A stretch of DNA of 64,000 nucleotides, from contig NZ_NEHW01000024.1 of assembly GCF_002112505.1 (NCBI RefSeq), positions 1 to 64,000 on the forward strand, in the 5' to 3' direction. The notes under the pieces were generated by a model, which was given only the letters and a program-made list of their open reading frames with translations, was not told where the DNA came from and did no database searches. Of this stretch, positions 53,239-61,582 are shown piece after piece (the first letter of the stretch is position 1; every line of letters starts with the position of its first letter). The position numbers were made by a program, and so were the translations under genes. This stretch comes from Pseudomonas sp. R28(2017). GTDB taxonomy: Bacteria; Pseudomonadota; Gammaproteobacteria; Pseudomonadales; Pseudomonadaceae.

Positions 53239-54408
53239 ATGCCTATTACCCTCCCCCCGCACCTGCGCCCCCTGGCGCTCGTGGCGCTGCTCACGCTGCC
53301 CCTGGCCGGTTGCGACGACTCGGCCGAGCAGGACGAAAAACAACCCACGCCCCAGGTGCGGGTAGAAACCCTGCACCTGCAGCCCCTGGCCATCAGTACC
53401 GAACTGAGTGGGCGCATCCTGGCCCCGCGCACGGCAGAAGTGCGCGCCCGGGTCGCCGGCGTGGTGCTCAAGCGCGTCTATCGCGAAGGCAGCGACGTGA
53501 AACAGGGCGATGTGCTGTTCCTCATCGACCCGGCGCCGTTCAAGGCCGACCACGACAGCGCCCGCGCGACCCTGGCCAAGGCCGAGGCCACGCTGTACCA
53601 GGCGCGCCTGCAAGAGCAGCGCTACCGCCAGCTGGTCGACGACAAGGCGGTCAGCCGCCAGGAATACGACAACGCCCGCGCCGCCTTCCTCCAGGCTGAC
53701 GCTGCCGTTGCCGAAGCCAAGGCGGCGCTGGAGCGCGCCCGCCTGAACCTGGGCTATGCCACGGTCACTGCACCAATCTCCGGGCGCATCGGCCGTGCCC
53801 TGGTCACCGAAGGTGCCCTGGTCGGGCAGAACGAGACCACGCCGCTGGCGACCATCCAGCAGCTCGACCCGATCCACGCCGACGTCACCCAGTCGACCCG
53901 CGAACTCACCGCCCTGCGCCGGGCATTGCGCGCAGGTGAACTGCAGCAGGCCGGCGATGGCCAGGCCCGCGCCACCTTGATCCAGGACGATGGCAATGCC
54001 TACCCGCTGCCGGGCAAGCTGTTGTTCTCGGACATCAGCGTCGACCCCAGCACCAACCAGATCACCCTGCGCAGCGAATTCCCCAACCCGGACCTCGACC
54101 TGTTGCCAGGCAGCTACGTGCGCGTGCGCCTGGAGCAGGCCGTGCAGCCCAAAGGGCTCAGCGTGCCGCAGCGGGCCATCCTGCGTGACAGCGCCGGGGT
54201 GCCGAAGGTGCTGGTGGTCGACGCTCAGTCGCGCATCAGCGAACGCCAGGTGGTGCTGGGTAACGCCCAGGGTGACCGCTGGCTGGTCAGCGACGGCCTG
54301 GCGCCCGGCGAGCGGGTGGTGGTCGAAGGCCTGCAGCACGTCAAGGCGGGCGACCAGGTCCAGGTCGACCCCGCCGCTCAGTCCATCGTCCAGCACAACG
54401 GCCAGTGA
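53239..54408 (+). CDS. RND efflux periplasmic adaptor (AcrA/MexA-like)
   Basis: Membrane-fusion protein of 389 aa with a lipoprotein signal (LTLPLAGC, lipidated Cys near 25). Barrel-sandwich halves APRTAEVRARVAGVVLKRVYREG and YATVTAPISGRIGRALVTEGALV flank a coiled-coil hairpin (ARATLAKAEATLYQARLQEQRYRQL). DQ-free C-terminal membrane-proximal domain follows. It links the RND pump to an outer-membrane channel. GGAAG precedes the ATG. First gene of a two-gene operon. Confidence 0.93.
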   Translation: MPITLPPHLRPLALVALLTLPLAGCDDSAEQDEKQPTPQVRVETLHLQPLAISTELSGRILAPRTAEVRARVAGVVLKRVYREGSDVKQGDVLFLIDPAPFKADHDSARATLAKAEATLYQARLQEQRYRQLVDDKAVSRQEYDNARAAFLQADAAVAEAKAALERARLNLGYATVTAPISGRIGRALVTEGALVGQNETTPLATIQQLDPIHADVTQSTRELTALRRALRAGELQQAGDGQARATLIQDDGNAYPLPGKLLFSDISVDPSTNQITLRSEFPNPDLDLLPGSYVRVRLEQAVQPKGLSVPQRAILRDSAGVPKVLVVDAQSRISERQVVLGNAQGDRWLVSDGLAPGERVVVEGLQHVKAGDQVQVDPAAQSIVQHNGQ

Positions 54409-54419
54409 GGGCCTGACCC

Positions 54420-57400
54420 ATGCCGCAGTTCTTCATCGACCGCCCGATCTTCGCCTGGGTGGTCGCGCTGTTCATCCTGCTGGCCGGCGCCCTGGCCATC
54501 CCCCAGCTGCCGGTGGCGCAGTACCCCAACGTGGCGCCGCCGCAGGTGGAAATCTACGCCGTGTACCCGGGCGCCTCGGCGGCCACCCTGGACGAAAGCG
54601 TGGTCAGCCTGATCGAGCAAGAGCTCAACGGCGCCGACAACCTGCTGTACTTCTCGTCGCAGAGCAGCCTGGGCAGCGCCACCATCACCGCCACTTTCGA
54701 GCCCGGCACTCACCCCGACCTGGCCCAGGTCGACGTGCAGAACCGCCTCAAGGTGGTCGAGTCGCGCCTGCCGCGCCAGGTCACACAGCAAGGCCTCCAG
54801 GTAGAAAAGGTGTCCACCGGCTTCCTGCTGCTCGGCACCCTCACCTCGGAGGACGGTAGCCTCGATGAAACCGCGCTGTCCGACATCCTCGCGCGCAACG
54901 TGATGAACGAAATCCGCCGCCTCAAGGGCGTCGGCAAGGCACAGCTGTATGGTTCCGAACGCGCCATGCGCATCTGGATCGACCCGCGCAAGCTGATCGG
55001 CTTCAACCTCACCCCCAACGACGTGGCCGAGGCCATCGCAGCGCAGAACGCCCAGGTCGCCCCCGGCAGCATCGGCGACCTGCCTGCCCGCGGCACCCAG
55101 GAAATCACCGCCAACGTGGTGGTCAGGGGCCAGCTGAGCACGCCCGAGGAGTTCGCCGCCATCGTCCTGCGCGCCAACCCGGATGGCTCCAGCGTCACCG
55201 TCGGCGATGTCGCCCGGGTCGAGGTCGGCGCCCAGGAATACCAGTACGGCACCCGCCTGAATGGCAAGCCGGCCACCGCTTTCAGCGTGCAGCTGGCACC
55301 AGGGGCCAACGCCATGGAAACCGCCACCCTGGTGCGGGCGAAGATGCAGGAGCTGGCGCGCTACTTCCCCGAAGGGGTCAAGTACGACATCCCCTACGAC
55401 ACCTCGCCGTTCGTCAAGGTGTCGATCCAGCAGGTCATCAACACCCTGTTCGAAGCCATGCTGCTGGTGTTCGCGGTGATGTTCCTGTTCCTGCAGAACC
55501 TGCGCTACACGCTGATCCCGACCCTGGTGGTGCCGGTGGCGCTCATGGGCACCTTCGCCGTAATGCTGGCCATGGGCTTCTCGGTGAACGTGCTGACCCT
55601 GTTCGGCATGGTGCTGGCCATCGGCATCCTGGTCGACGACGCCATCGTGGTGGTGGAGAACGTCGAGCGGATCATGGCCGAAGAAGGCCTGCCGCCCAGG
55701 GAGGCCACGCGCAAGGCCATGGGCCAGATCAGCGGTGCCATCGTCGGCATCACCCTGGTGCTGGTGGCGGTGTTCCTGCCAATGGCCTTCATGAAAGGCT
55801 CGGTGGGGGTGATCTACCAGCAGTTCTCGCTGTCGATGGCGGTGTCTATCCTGTTCTCGGCGTTCCTTGCCCTGAGCCTGACCCCGGCCTTGTGCGCCAC
55901 CCTGCTCAAGCCGCTGGCCAAGGGCGAACAGCACGAGCGCAAAGGCTTCTTCGGCTGGTTCAACCGCCGTTTCGACAGCATGAGCAATGGTTACCAGCGC
56001 TGGGTGCTGCAGGCACTCAAGCGCAGCGGCCGCTACCTGCTGCTGTATGGCGTGCTGCTGGCCGTGCTGGGTTATGGCTTCAGCCAGTTGCCCACCGCGT
56101 TCCTGCCCACGGAAGACCAGGGCTACACCATCACCGACATCCAGCTGCCACCGGGCGCCAGCCGCATGCGCACCGAGCAGGTTGCCGCGCAGATCGAGGC
56201 GCACAACGCCGAAGAGCCGGGCGTCGGCAACACCACGCTGATCCTCGGTTTCAGCTTCTCGGGCAGTGGCCAGAACGCCGCGCTGGCCTTCACCACGCTC
56301 AAGGACTGGTCCGAACGCGGCGCCGCTGACAGCGCGCAATCGATCGCCGACCGCGCCTCGATGGCCTTCACCCAGCTCAAGGACGCCGTGGCCTACTCCG
56401 TGCTGCCACCCCCGATCGACGGCCTGGGTGAGTCGACCGGGTTCGAGTTGCGCCTGCAGGACCGCGGCGGCATGGGCCATGAGGCACTGATGGCTGCCCG
56501 TGACGAATTGCTGGCCGGCGCGCAGAAGAGCAAGGTGCTGGCCAACGTGCGCGAAGCCTCGCTGGCGGAAAGCCCGCAGGTGCAACTGGAAATCGACCGC
56601 CGCCAGGCCAACGCCCTGGGCGTGTCGTTCGCCGACATCGGCTCGGTGCTGGACGTCGCCGTGGGCTCCAGCTACGTCAACGACTTCCCCAACCAGGGCC
56701 GCATGCAGCGGGTGGTGGTGCAGGCCGAGGGCGACCAGCGCAGCCAGGTCGAGGACCTGCTGAAGATCCACGTGCGCAACAGCAGCGGCAAGATGGTGCC
56801 ACTGGGTGCCTTCGTCCAGGCCAGGTGGGTCAGTGGCCCGGTGCAGCTGACCCGTTACAACGGCTACCCGGCGGTGTCGATTTCCGGTGAGCCGGCGGCG
56901 GGTTACAGCTCGGGTGAAGCCATGGCCGAGATCGAGCGCCTGGTCGCCCAGCTGCCGGCCGGTACCGGCCTGGAATGGACCGGTCTGTCGCTGCAGGAAC
57001 GGCTGTCCGGCAGCCAGGCACCGCTGCTGATGGCGTTGTCGTTGCTGGTGGTATTCCTGTGCCTGGCGGCGCTGTATGAAAGCTGGTCGATCCCGACTGC
57101 GGTACTGCTGGTGGTACCGCTCGGCGTACTCGGCGCGGTGCTGGCGGTGACCTTGCGCGGCATGCCCAACGACGTGTTCTTCAAGGTCGGCCTGATCACC
57201 CTGATCGGCCTGTCGGCGAAGAACGCCATTTTGATCATCGAGTTCGCCAAGCACCTGGTCGACCAGGGCGTGGACGCTGTCGACGCCGCCGTGCAGGCCG
57301 CCCGCCTGCGCCTGCGGCCGATCGTCATGACGTCGCTGGCGTTCATCCTCGGCGTGGTGCCGCTGGCCATCGCCACTGGCGCAAGCTCGGCGAGCCAGCA

Positions 57401-57542
57401 GGCAATCGGCACCGGGGTCATTGGCGGGATGCTCAGCGCCACGCTGGCGGTGGTGTTCGTGCCGGTGTTCTTCGTGGTGGTGATGCGCCTGGCCGGGCGC
57501 GGCCGCACCAAGGCCGAACAGGCGCAGGCAAGCGAAGCCTGA
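54420..57542 (+). CDS. RND multidrug efflux pump (AcrB/MexB-like, HAE1)
   Basis: Inner-membrane proton/drug antiporter of 1040 aa, normal for the family. Starts MPQFFIDRPIFAWVVALFI; proton-relay residues are present: Asp-Asp in GILVDDAIVVVENVER near 406 and Lys in GLSAKNAILIIEFAKH near 933. Twelve helices and two large periplasmic loops are evident. Substrates cannot be read. No outer-membrane factor gene follows, so it must share one encoded elsewhere, such as a TolC/OprM/TtgC type. Eleven bases separate it from the adaptor gene. Confidence 0.95.
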   Translation: MPQFFIDRPIFAWVVALFILLAGALAIPQLPVAQYPNVAPPQVEIYAVYPGASAATLDESVVSLIEQELNGADNLLYFSSQSSLGSATITATFEPGTHPDLAQVDVQNRLKVVESRLPRQVTQQGLQVEKVSTGFLLLGTLTSEDGSLDETALSDILARNVMNEIRRLKGVGKAQLYGSERAMRIWIDPRKLIGFNLTPNDVAEAIAAQNAQVAPGSIGDLPARGTQEITANVVVRGQLSTPEEFAAIVLRANPDGSSVTVGDVARVEVGAQEYQYGTRLNGKPATAFSVQLAPGANAMETATLVRAKMQELARYFPEGVKYDIPYDTSPFVKVSIQQVINTLFEAMLLVFAVMFLFLQNLRYTLIPTLVVPVALMGTFAVMLAMGFSVNVLTLFGMVLAIGILVDDAIVVVENVERIMAEEGLPPREATRKAMGQISGAIVGITLVLVAVFLPMAFMKGSVGVIYQQFSLSMAVSILFSAFLALSLTPALCATLLKPLAKGEQHERKGFFGWFNRRFDSMSNGYQRWVLQALKRSGRYLLLYGVLLAVLGYGFSQLPTAFLPTEDQGYTITDIQLPPGASRMRTEQVAAQIEAHNAEEPGVGNTTLILGFSFSGSGQNAALAFTTLKDWSERGAADSAQSIADRASMAFTQLKDAVAYSVLPPPIDGLGESTGFELRLQDRGGMGHEALMAARDELLAGAQKSKVLANVREASLAESPQVQLEIDRRQANALGVSFADIGSVLDVAVGSSYVNDFPNQGRMQRVVVQAEGDQRSQVEDLLKIHVRNSSGKMVPLGAFVQARWVSGPVQLTRYNGYPAVSISGEPAAGYSSGEAMAEIERLVAQLPAGTGLEWTGLSLQERLSGSQAPLLMALSLLVVFLCLAALYESWSIPTAVLLVVPLGVLGAVLAVTLRGMPNDVFFKVGLITLIGLSAKNAILIIEFAKHLVDQGVDAVDAAVQAARLRLRPIVMTSLAFILGVVPLAIATGASSASQQAIGTGVIGGMLSATLAVVFVPVFFVVVMRLAGRGRTKAEQAQASEA

Positions 57543-57568
57543 CTGGACAAGCCGTGCGTTGAATGAGA

Positions 57569-57602
57569 GGGTTCCGGGCATTGACTGCCCGGAACCCTTT
57601 TT
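57569..57602 (+). terminator. Strong intrinsic terminator of the RND operon
   Basis: GGGTTCCGGGCA (57569-57580) and TGCCCGGAACCC (57586-57597) form a perfect 12-bp stem with a 5-nt loop, followed by TTTTT. It ends one base before the mobA start codon. Confidence 0.93.
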
Positions 57603-57603
57603 C

Positions 57604-58179
57604 ATGCCTGATGCCCTGCCCCCCTGCTCCGTTTTGATCCTCGCCGGTGGCCGCGGCCAGCGCATGGGCGGGCGCGACAAGGGCCTGCTGGAATGGCGCG
57701 GCGAGCCGTTGGTCGCGCATATCCACCGCACTGTGCGGCCGCTCAGTGATGACTTGGTGATTTCCTGCAACCGCAACCAGCAGGCGTATGCCGCTTATGC
57801 TGACCAACAGGTGGGCGATGCCGAGGCGGACTTCCCCGGGCCGCTGGCCGGGGTGATGGCCGGGCTGCAGGTGGCCAGGCATGAATGGGTGGTGCTGCTG
57901 GCGTGCGATGCGCCGTTGGTTGACAAGGCACTGATCGATAGCCTGCGGCAGTTGGCCGTGACTGGTGACAGTGTCGCAATGGTGCGCCAGGGCGGGTTCT
58001 GGCAGCCTATGTTCAGCGTCTTGCCGCGGCGAGTGTTGCCGGTGCTGGAGCAGGCCTGGCTGGCGGGTGAGCGCAGCTTGCAGAAGGCCTTGTTGCGGGA
58101 GGCTGTGCAGGGGTTTGAGTGTACCGAGGATGATCCGCGGCTGAGCAACTTCAATAGCCCCGATTTGCTACAAGGCTGA
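57604..58179 (+). CDS. mobA: Molybdenum cofactor guanylyltransferase
   Basis: Cytoplasmic nucleotidyltransferase of 191 aa attaching GMP to molybdopterin. Signature VLILAGGRGQRMGGRDKGLLEW at about 9-30, DFPGPLAGVMAGL, LLACDAPLVDKALID and the C-terminal FNSPDLL element. The ATG at 57604 lies one base after the T-run of a terminator; the only ribosome-site-like GGAA is inside the terminator's 3' arm. No later start is possible without losing the nucleotide-binding motif. Confidence 0.92.
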   Translation: MPDALPPCSVLILAGGRGQRMGGRDKGLLEWRGEPLVAHIHRTVRPLSDDLVISCNRNQQAYAAYADQQVGDAEADFPGPLAGVMAGLQVARHEWVVLLACDAPLVDKALIDSLRQLAVTGDSVAMVRQGGFWQPMFSVLPRRVLPVLEQAWLAGERSLQKALLREAVQGFECTEDDPRLSNFNSPDLLQG

Positions 58180-58196
58180 ATGTTCCACCCTCTGTA

Positions 58197-58294
58197 CCGG
58201 CCCTTTCGCGGGCAAGCCCGCTCCCACAGGGATTGCACCCATTTCAGGTCCTGTAAAGATCCTGTGGGAGCGGGCTTGCCCGCGAAAGGGCCGG
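58197..58294. repeat. Inverted REP pair
   Basis: REP elements of the aagccc type at 58197-58229 and inverted at 58262-58294, with outer arms (ccggccc and gggccgg) that also pair. They sit between the convergent mobA and acyl-CoA synthetase genes. Confidence 0.93.
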
Positions 58295-58307
58295 TACAGG
58301 CGATACA

Positions 58308-59981
58308 TCATCGCGCCGTCAGTTCCTCGATACTGATCTCACGCATCCGGAACTTCTGCACCTTGCCGGTCACCGTCATCGGGAACTCGTCGACGAAGCG
58401 GAAGTACCTGGGCACCTTGAAGTGCGCGATCCGCGCCTTCGCCCAGTCGCGCAGCTCGTCCGCGTTGGCGGTATGCCCGGGATGCAGGCGCACCCAGGCG
58501 ACGATCTCTTCGCCATACTTGCTGCACGGCACGCCGATCACCTGCACATCGGCGACCGCCGGGTGGGTGAAGAAGAACTCCTCCAGCTCCCGTGGGTAGA
58601 TGTTCTCGCCGCCGCGAATGATCATGTCCTTGCTGCGCCCAACGATGCGCACATAGCCCTGCTCGTCCATCACCGCCAGGTCGCCGGTGTGCATCCAGCC
58701 TTCGCCATCGATGCTCTCGGCGGTGGCCTTGGGGTTGTTCCAGTAACCCAGCATCACGCTGTAGCCACGTGTACACAGCTCACCGATCGCGCCACGCGGC
58801 ACAGTGTTGCCGTCGGCGTCGACCACCTTGCTCTCCAGCCGTGGCTGGGTGCGGCCAACGCTGGTCACCCGGCGCTCCAGGTCATCGTCGGGCCCGGTCT
58901 GCAGCGACACCGGGCTGGTCTCGGTCATGCCGTAGGCAATCTGCACCTCGGCCATGTGCATCTCGCCGATCACCCGGCGCATCACCTCGATCGGGCAGGT
59001 GGCGCCGGCCATGATCCCGGTGCGCAGGCTAGACAGGTCGAATTCGCCACGCTGCGGGTGGTCCAGCTCGGCGATGAACATGGTCGGCACGCCATACAGC
59101 GCGGTGGCCTTTTCCTCGGCCACGGCGCGCAGGGTTGCCAGTGGGTCGAAGGCATCATTGGGGTAGATCAGCGTGCTGCCGTGGGTCATGCAGCCCAGGT
59201 TGGCCATGACCATGCCGAAACAGTGGTACAGCGGCACCGGTACCACCAGGCGGTCGTGCTCGGTCAGGCCCAGGCTTTCACCGACCATGTAGCCGTTGTT
59301 GAGGATGTTGCTGTGGCTGAGCGTGGCGCCCTTGGGGAAGCCAGTGGTGCCGGAGGTGTACTGGATGTTGATCGGGTCGTCGCAGCGCAGGTGTGCCTGG
59401 CGCTCGGTCAGAGCCTCGTGGCTGACGGACTCGGCACGGGCTTGCAGGTCATGCCAGGCGAGGAAGCCTGCCGGTGGTGAGACCGCCAGGCTGACCACGC
59501 CGCGCAGCTCGGGGAAGCGCTCGCAGACCAGGGCGCCGGGCTGACCGTTCGCCAGGCCCGGGACCAGGCCCAACAGCATGGCGTGGTAATCGGAGGTCTT
59601 GAAGGCGTCGGCGCAGATCACCCAGCGGCAGCCGGACTGGCCGAGGGCATAGTCCAGTTCGCTGGAGCGGTAGGCCGGGTTGATGTTGACCAGGATCGCG
59701 CCGACCTTGGCGCTGGCGAACTGGGTGATGCACCATTCGGCGCAATTGGGTGCCCAGATGCCCAGGCGGTCGCCGGGTTGCACGCCCAGGGCCATGAGTG
59801 CGCGGGCATGCTGGTCGACGGCGTCGGCCAGTTGCTGCCAGGTGTAGCGCAGGGCCTGGTGGCGGACCACCAGTGCTTCGCGGTCGGGGAAGCGGGCGAC
59901 GGTGGTGTCGAAGGCATCGCCGATGCATTGGCTGAGCAGGGCCTTGGTCGGGTTGCCCTGGGAGTAGCTTGGCTGGGGCAT
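58308..59981 (-). CDS. Acyl-CoA synthetase (AMP-binding, medium/long chain type)
   Basis: ANL-superfamily ligase of 557 aa forming acyl-CoA from a carboxylic acid, ATP and CoA. P-loop INIQYTSGTTGFPKGATLSH, A5 AYGMTETSPVS, A7 MHTGDLAVMDEQGY, A8 IVGRSKDMIIRGGENIYPRE and the C-terminal catalytic lysine in MTVTGKVQKFRMRE. The pattern matches AcsF/FadD-like enzymes; chain length is not visible. It lies 122 bp downstream of qhpB behind a REP pair; a link to acids from amine oxidation is possible but unproven. Confidence 0.9.
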   Translation of the reverse strand: MPQPSYSQGNPTKALLSQCIGDAFDTTVARFPDREALVVRHQALRYTWQQLADAVDQHARALMALGVQPGDRLGIWAPNCAEWCITQFASAKVGAILVNINPAYRSSELDYALGQSGCRWVICADAFKTSDYHAMLLGLVPGLANGQPGALVCERFPELRGVVSLAVSPPAGFLAWHDLQARAESVSHEALTERQAHLRCDDPINIQYTSGTTGFPKGATLSHSNILNNGYMVGESLGLTEHDRLVVPVPLYHCFGMVMANLGCMTHGSTLIYPNDAFDPLATLRAVAEEKATALYGVPTMFIAELDHPQRGEFDLSSLRTGIMAGATCPIEVMRRVIGEMHMAEVQIAYGMTETSPVSLQTGPDDDLERRVTSVGRTQPRLESKVVDADGNTVPRGAIGELCTRGYSVMLGYWNNPKATAESIDGEGWMHTGDLAVMDEQGYVRIVGRSKDMIIRGGENIYPRELEEFFFTHPAVADVQVIGVPCSKYGEEIVAWVRLHPGHTANADELRDWAKARIAHFKVPRYFRFVDEFPMTVTGKVQKFRMREISIEELTAR

Positions 59982-60018
59982 GGGCGCTCTCTTGTTGTTC
60001 TTGTGTTGTTTGAACTGA

Positions 60019-60089
60019 CCTCTTCGCGGGCAAGCCCGCTCCCACAGGGCCCTCCACCAGCGCTTGTGGGAGCGGGCTTGCCCGCGAAG
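60019..60089. repeat. Inverted REP pair
   Basis: REP elements at 60019-60047 and inverted at 60063-60089, core gcgggcaagcccgc, between qhpB and the acyl-CoA synthetase gene, both on the minus strand. They may end the qhp transcript. Confidence 0.92.
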
Positions 60090-60103
60090 AAGCTCACGCC
60101 GAG

Positions 60104-61225
60104 TTAGCGGACGAACACCTGCGGCGTGGTGGTGGACATGTCACCGCCCGGCAGCTTGATGTTCTTCACCTTCTCCAGCGTCTCGGGGTCGAACACCGCC
60201 AGGTCGTTGAAGGTGCCGCCCAGGTACAGCTTGTCGCCCTTCTTGTCGAAGGTCACGCAGTAGTAGGTGTGCTCCAGGTTAGCCGCCTTGATCAGCTTGC
60301 GCTGCTTGATGTCGTACTTGGCCAGGCGGTTGAGCACGCCGTAGATCTGGTTCGGGTCCTTGGGCGAGCGCAGGCCGGTGAAGTAGATCTCGGTCAGGTC
60401 GGCGAACTCCTGGGTGTGGGCCTTGCCGGTCTTGAGGTCGATGCTCAGGTAGCCGTACAGCGGCTGCGCCTCGTTCGGGTCCTGCTTGGCGTCCTTGAAC
60501 TTGGCAATGGTGTAGAGCATCGAGAACTCATGGCGCGGGCTCTGGTGCGGCCAGAAGTACAGCACATCGGGGGCGCTGTAGCCCTCGCGGTTCCAGTTGC
60601 GCAGCGGCAGCGCCACGCTGTACTTGCCGGTCTTGACGTCCATCTTGTAGATGTCCGGCCCGACGAAGAACAGGCTGCCATCGTCGGCAGCGCGCATCAG
60701 GTAGACCTGGCGCGGCATCGGGAAGGTGCGCACCGGCTTGGCCTCCAGGCCGTCGGCGGTGCTGTATACCTCCAGGCGCGGCGGCTTGACCACGTAGTGG
60801 TCGTTCAGGCGCTGGGTCGGGTTGACCGTGGCGTATACCTCTTTGCCATCGGGGCTCAAGGCGAACGAGTACATCGACTTGCCGACTTCACCGGGTACGC
60901 TGGACAGGTTGGCGTGGAAGGTGGTCTTGCAGGTGTCCAGGTCGATGCCGTAGATGTCGGCATAATGGTTGTTGAGCACGTAGGCGGTGCGGTTGTCCGG
61001 CGCCATCATCGCGGTGCCGGGGCCGAACTTGTCGGGCATCTGGCAGCTCTTGTACAGCGTGTCGCTGGCCACGTCGATGACGTGCAAGTTGTTCGGGTAG
61101 TTGGTGGTGATCAGGTATTCCTGGCCAGCCTTGAGGGCCGGGCCGGCATCATCGGCCTGTACCGCCCAGGCGCAGGCCGTGGCGGCGATGGTCAGCGCGA
61201 GTTGCGCGCAGCGTCCAGCTTTCAT
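60104..61225 (-). CDS. qhpB: Quinohemoprotein amine dehydrogenase beta subunit
   Basis: Periplasmic subunit of 373 aa with signal peptide to about 24 (AWAVQA-D). The mature chain is a seven-bladed propeller-like protein (EYLITTNYPNNLHVIDVASD, YSFALSPDGKEVYATVNPTQ, KLYLGGTFNDLAVFDPETLE). In the known enzyme the beta subunit packs against the alpha and gamma subunits near the active site. The ATG at 61225 follows AAGGGGA; an ATG at 61243 is possible. It starts 32 bp after the gamma-subunit stop. Confidence 0.93.
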   Translation of the reverse strand: MKAGRCAQLALTIAATACAWAVQADDAGPALKAGQEYLITTNYPNNLHVIDVASDTLYKSCQMPDKFGPGTAMMAPDNRTAYVLNNHYADIYGIDLDTCKTTFHANLSSVPGEVGKSMYSFALSPDGKEVYATVNPTQRLNDHYVVKPPRLEVYSTADGLEAKPVRTFPMPRQVYLMRAADDGSLFFVGPDIYKMDVKTGKYSVALPLRNWNREGYSAPDVLYFWPHQSPRHEFSMLYTIAKFKDAKQDPNEAQPLYGYLSIDLKTGKAHTQEFADLTEIYFTGLRSPKDPNQIYGVLNRLAKYDIKQRKLIKAANLEHTYYCVTFDKKGDKLYLGGTFNDLAVFDPETLEKVKNIKLPGGDMSTTTPQVFVR

Positions 61226-61257
61226 GCGGTTTCCCCTTGTCATTCTTGTTGGGCCGG

Positions 61258-61581
61258 TCACTTGTCTTTAGGGAACACGGTGCCGAGGTTGCGCCAGTCT
61301 TCCTGGGAATTGTTCGCCTGGGCGTTCCAGTCCTGGTAGGTGCTCATCATGTCCGGCACCTGGGCCGGCCACCAGCACGGGTCGGAGCAACCGTACAGGT
61401 CGGCCTCCATCGGCTGGCACAGCGAGCTGACGCCGCCAAAGGCGTCCACTTCCCAACCTGGGTCGGTGGTGGCGGTGCAGCCGGCCACCGCGCTCATGGC
61501 CAGGACGTCCGCGACGCGGTCTTCGGCGGCGGCCTGTTCGAGGATGCGCGCCTTGTTGTTCAGGGGCTTCAAGTGCTTCAT
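61258..61581 (-). CDS. qhpC: Quinohemoprotein amine dehydrogenase gamma subunit (CTQ-bearing)
   Basis: Catalytic subunit of 107 aa with a 28-residue leader (ends DRVADVLA) before the mature part. All cross-link partners of the known enzyme fit by spacing: Cys35-Glu44, Cys55-Asp61, Cys69-Asp77 thioethers, and Cys65-Trp71 for the cysteine tryptophylquinone cofactor (region LYGCSDPCWWPAQVPD). The radical-SAM gene immediately upstream (TGA-c-ATG) makes the thioethers. The leader should be removed by a QhpE-type protease, which is not in the visible part. Confidence 0.96.
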   Translation of the reverse strand: MKHLKPLNNKARILEQAAAEDRVADVLAMSAVAGCTATTDPGWEVDAFGGVSSLCQPMEADLYGCSDPCWWPAQVPDMMSTYQDWNAQANNSQEDWRNLGTVFPKDK

Positions 61582-61582
61582 G

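Noticed and set aside
54378..57776. 1132-residue minus-strand open frame opposite the RND pump
   Set aside because: Shadow frame of a high-GC gene: His/Gln/Arg-rich with no domain, while the plus strand encodes a full AcrB-type pump.
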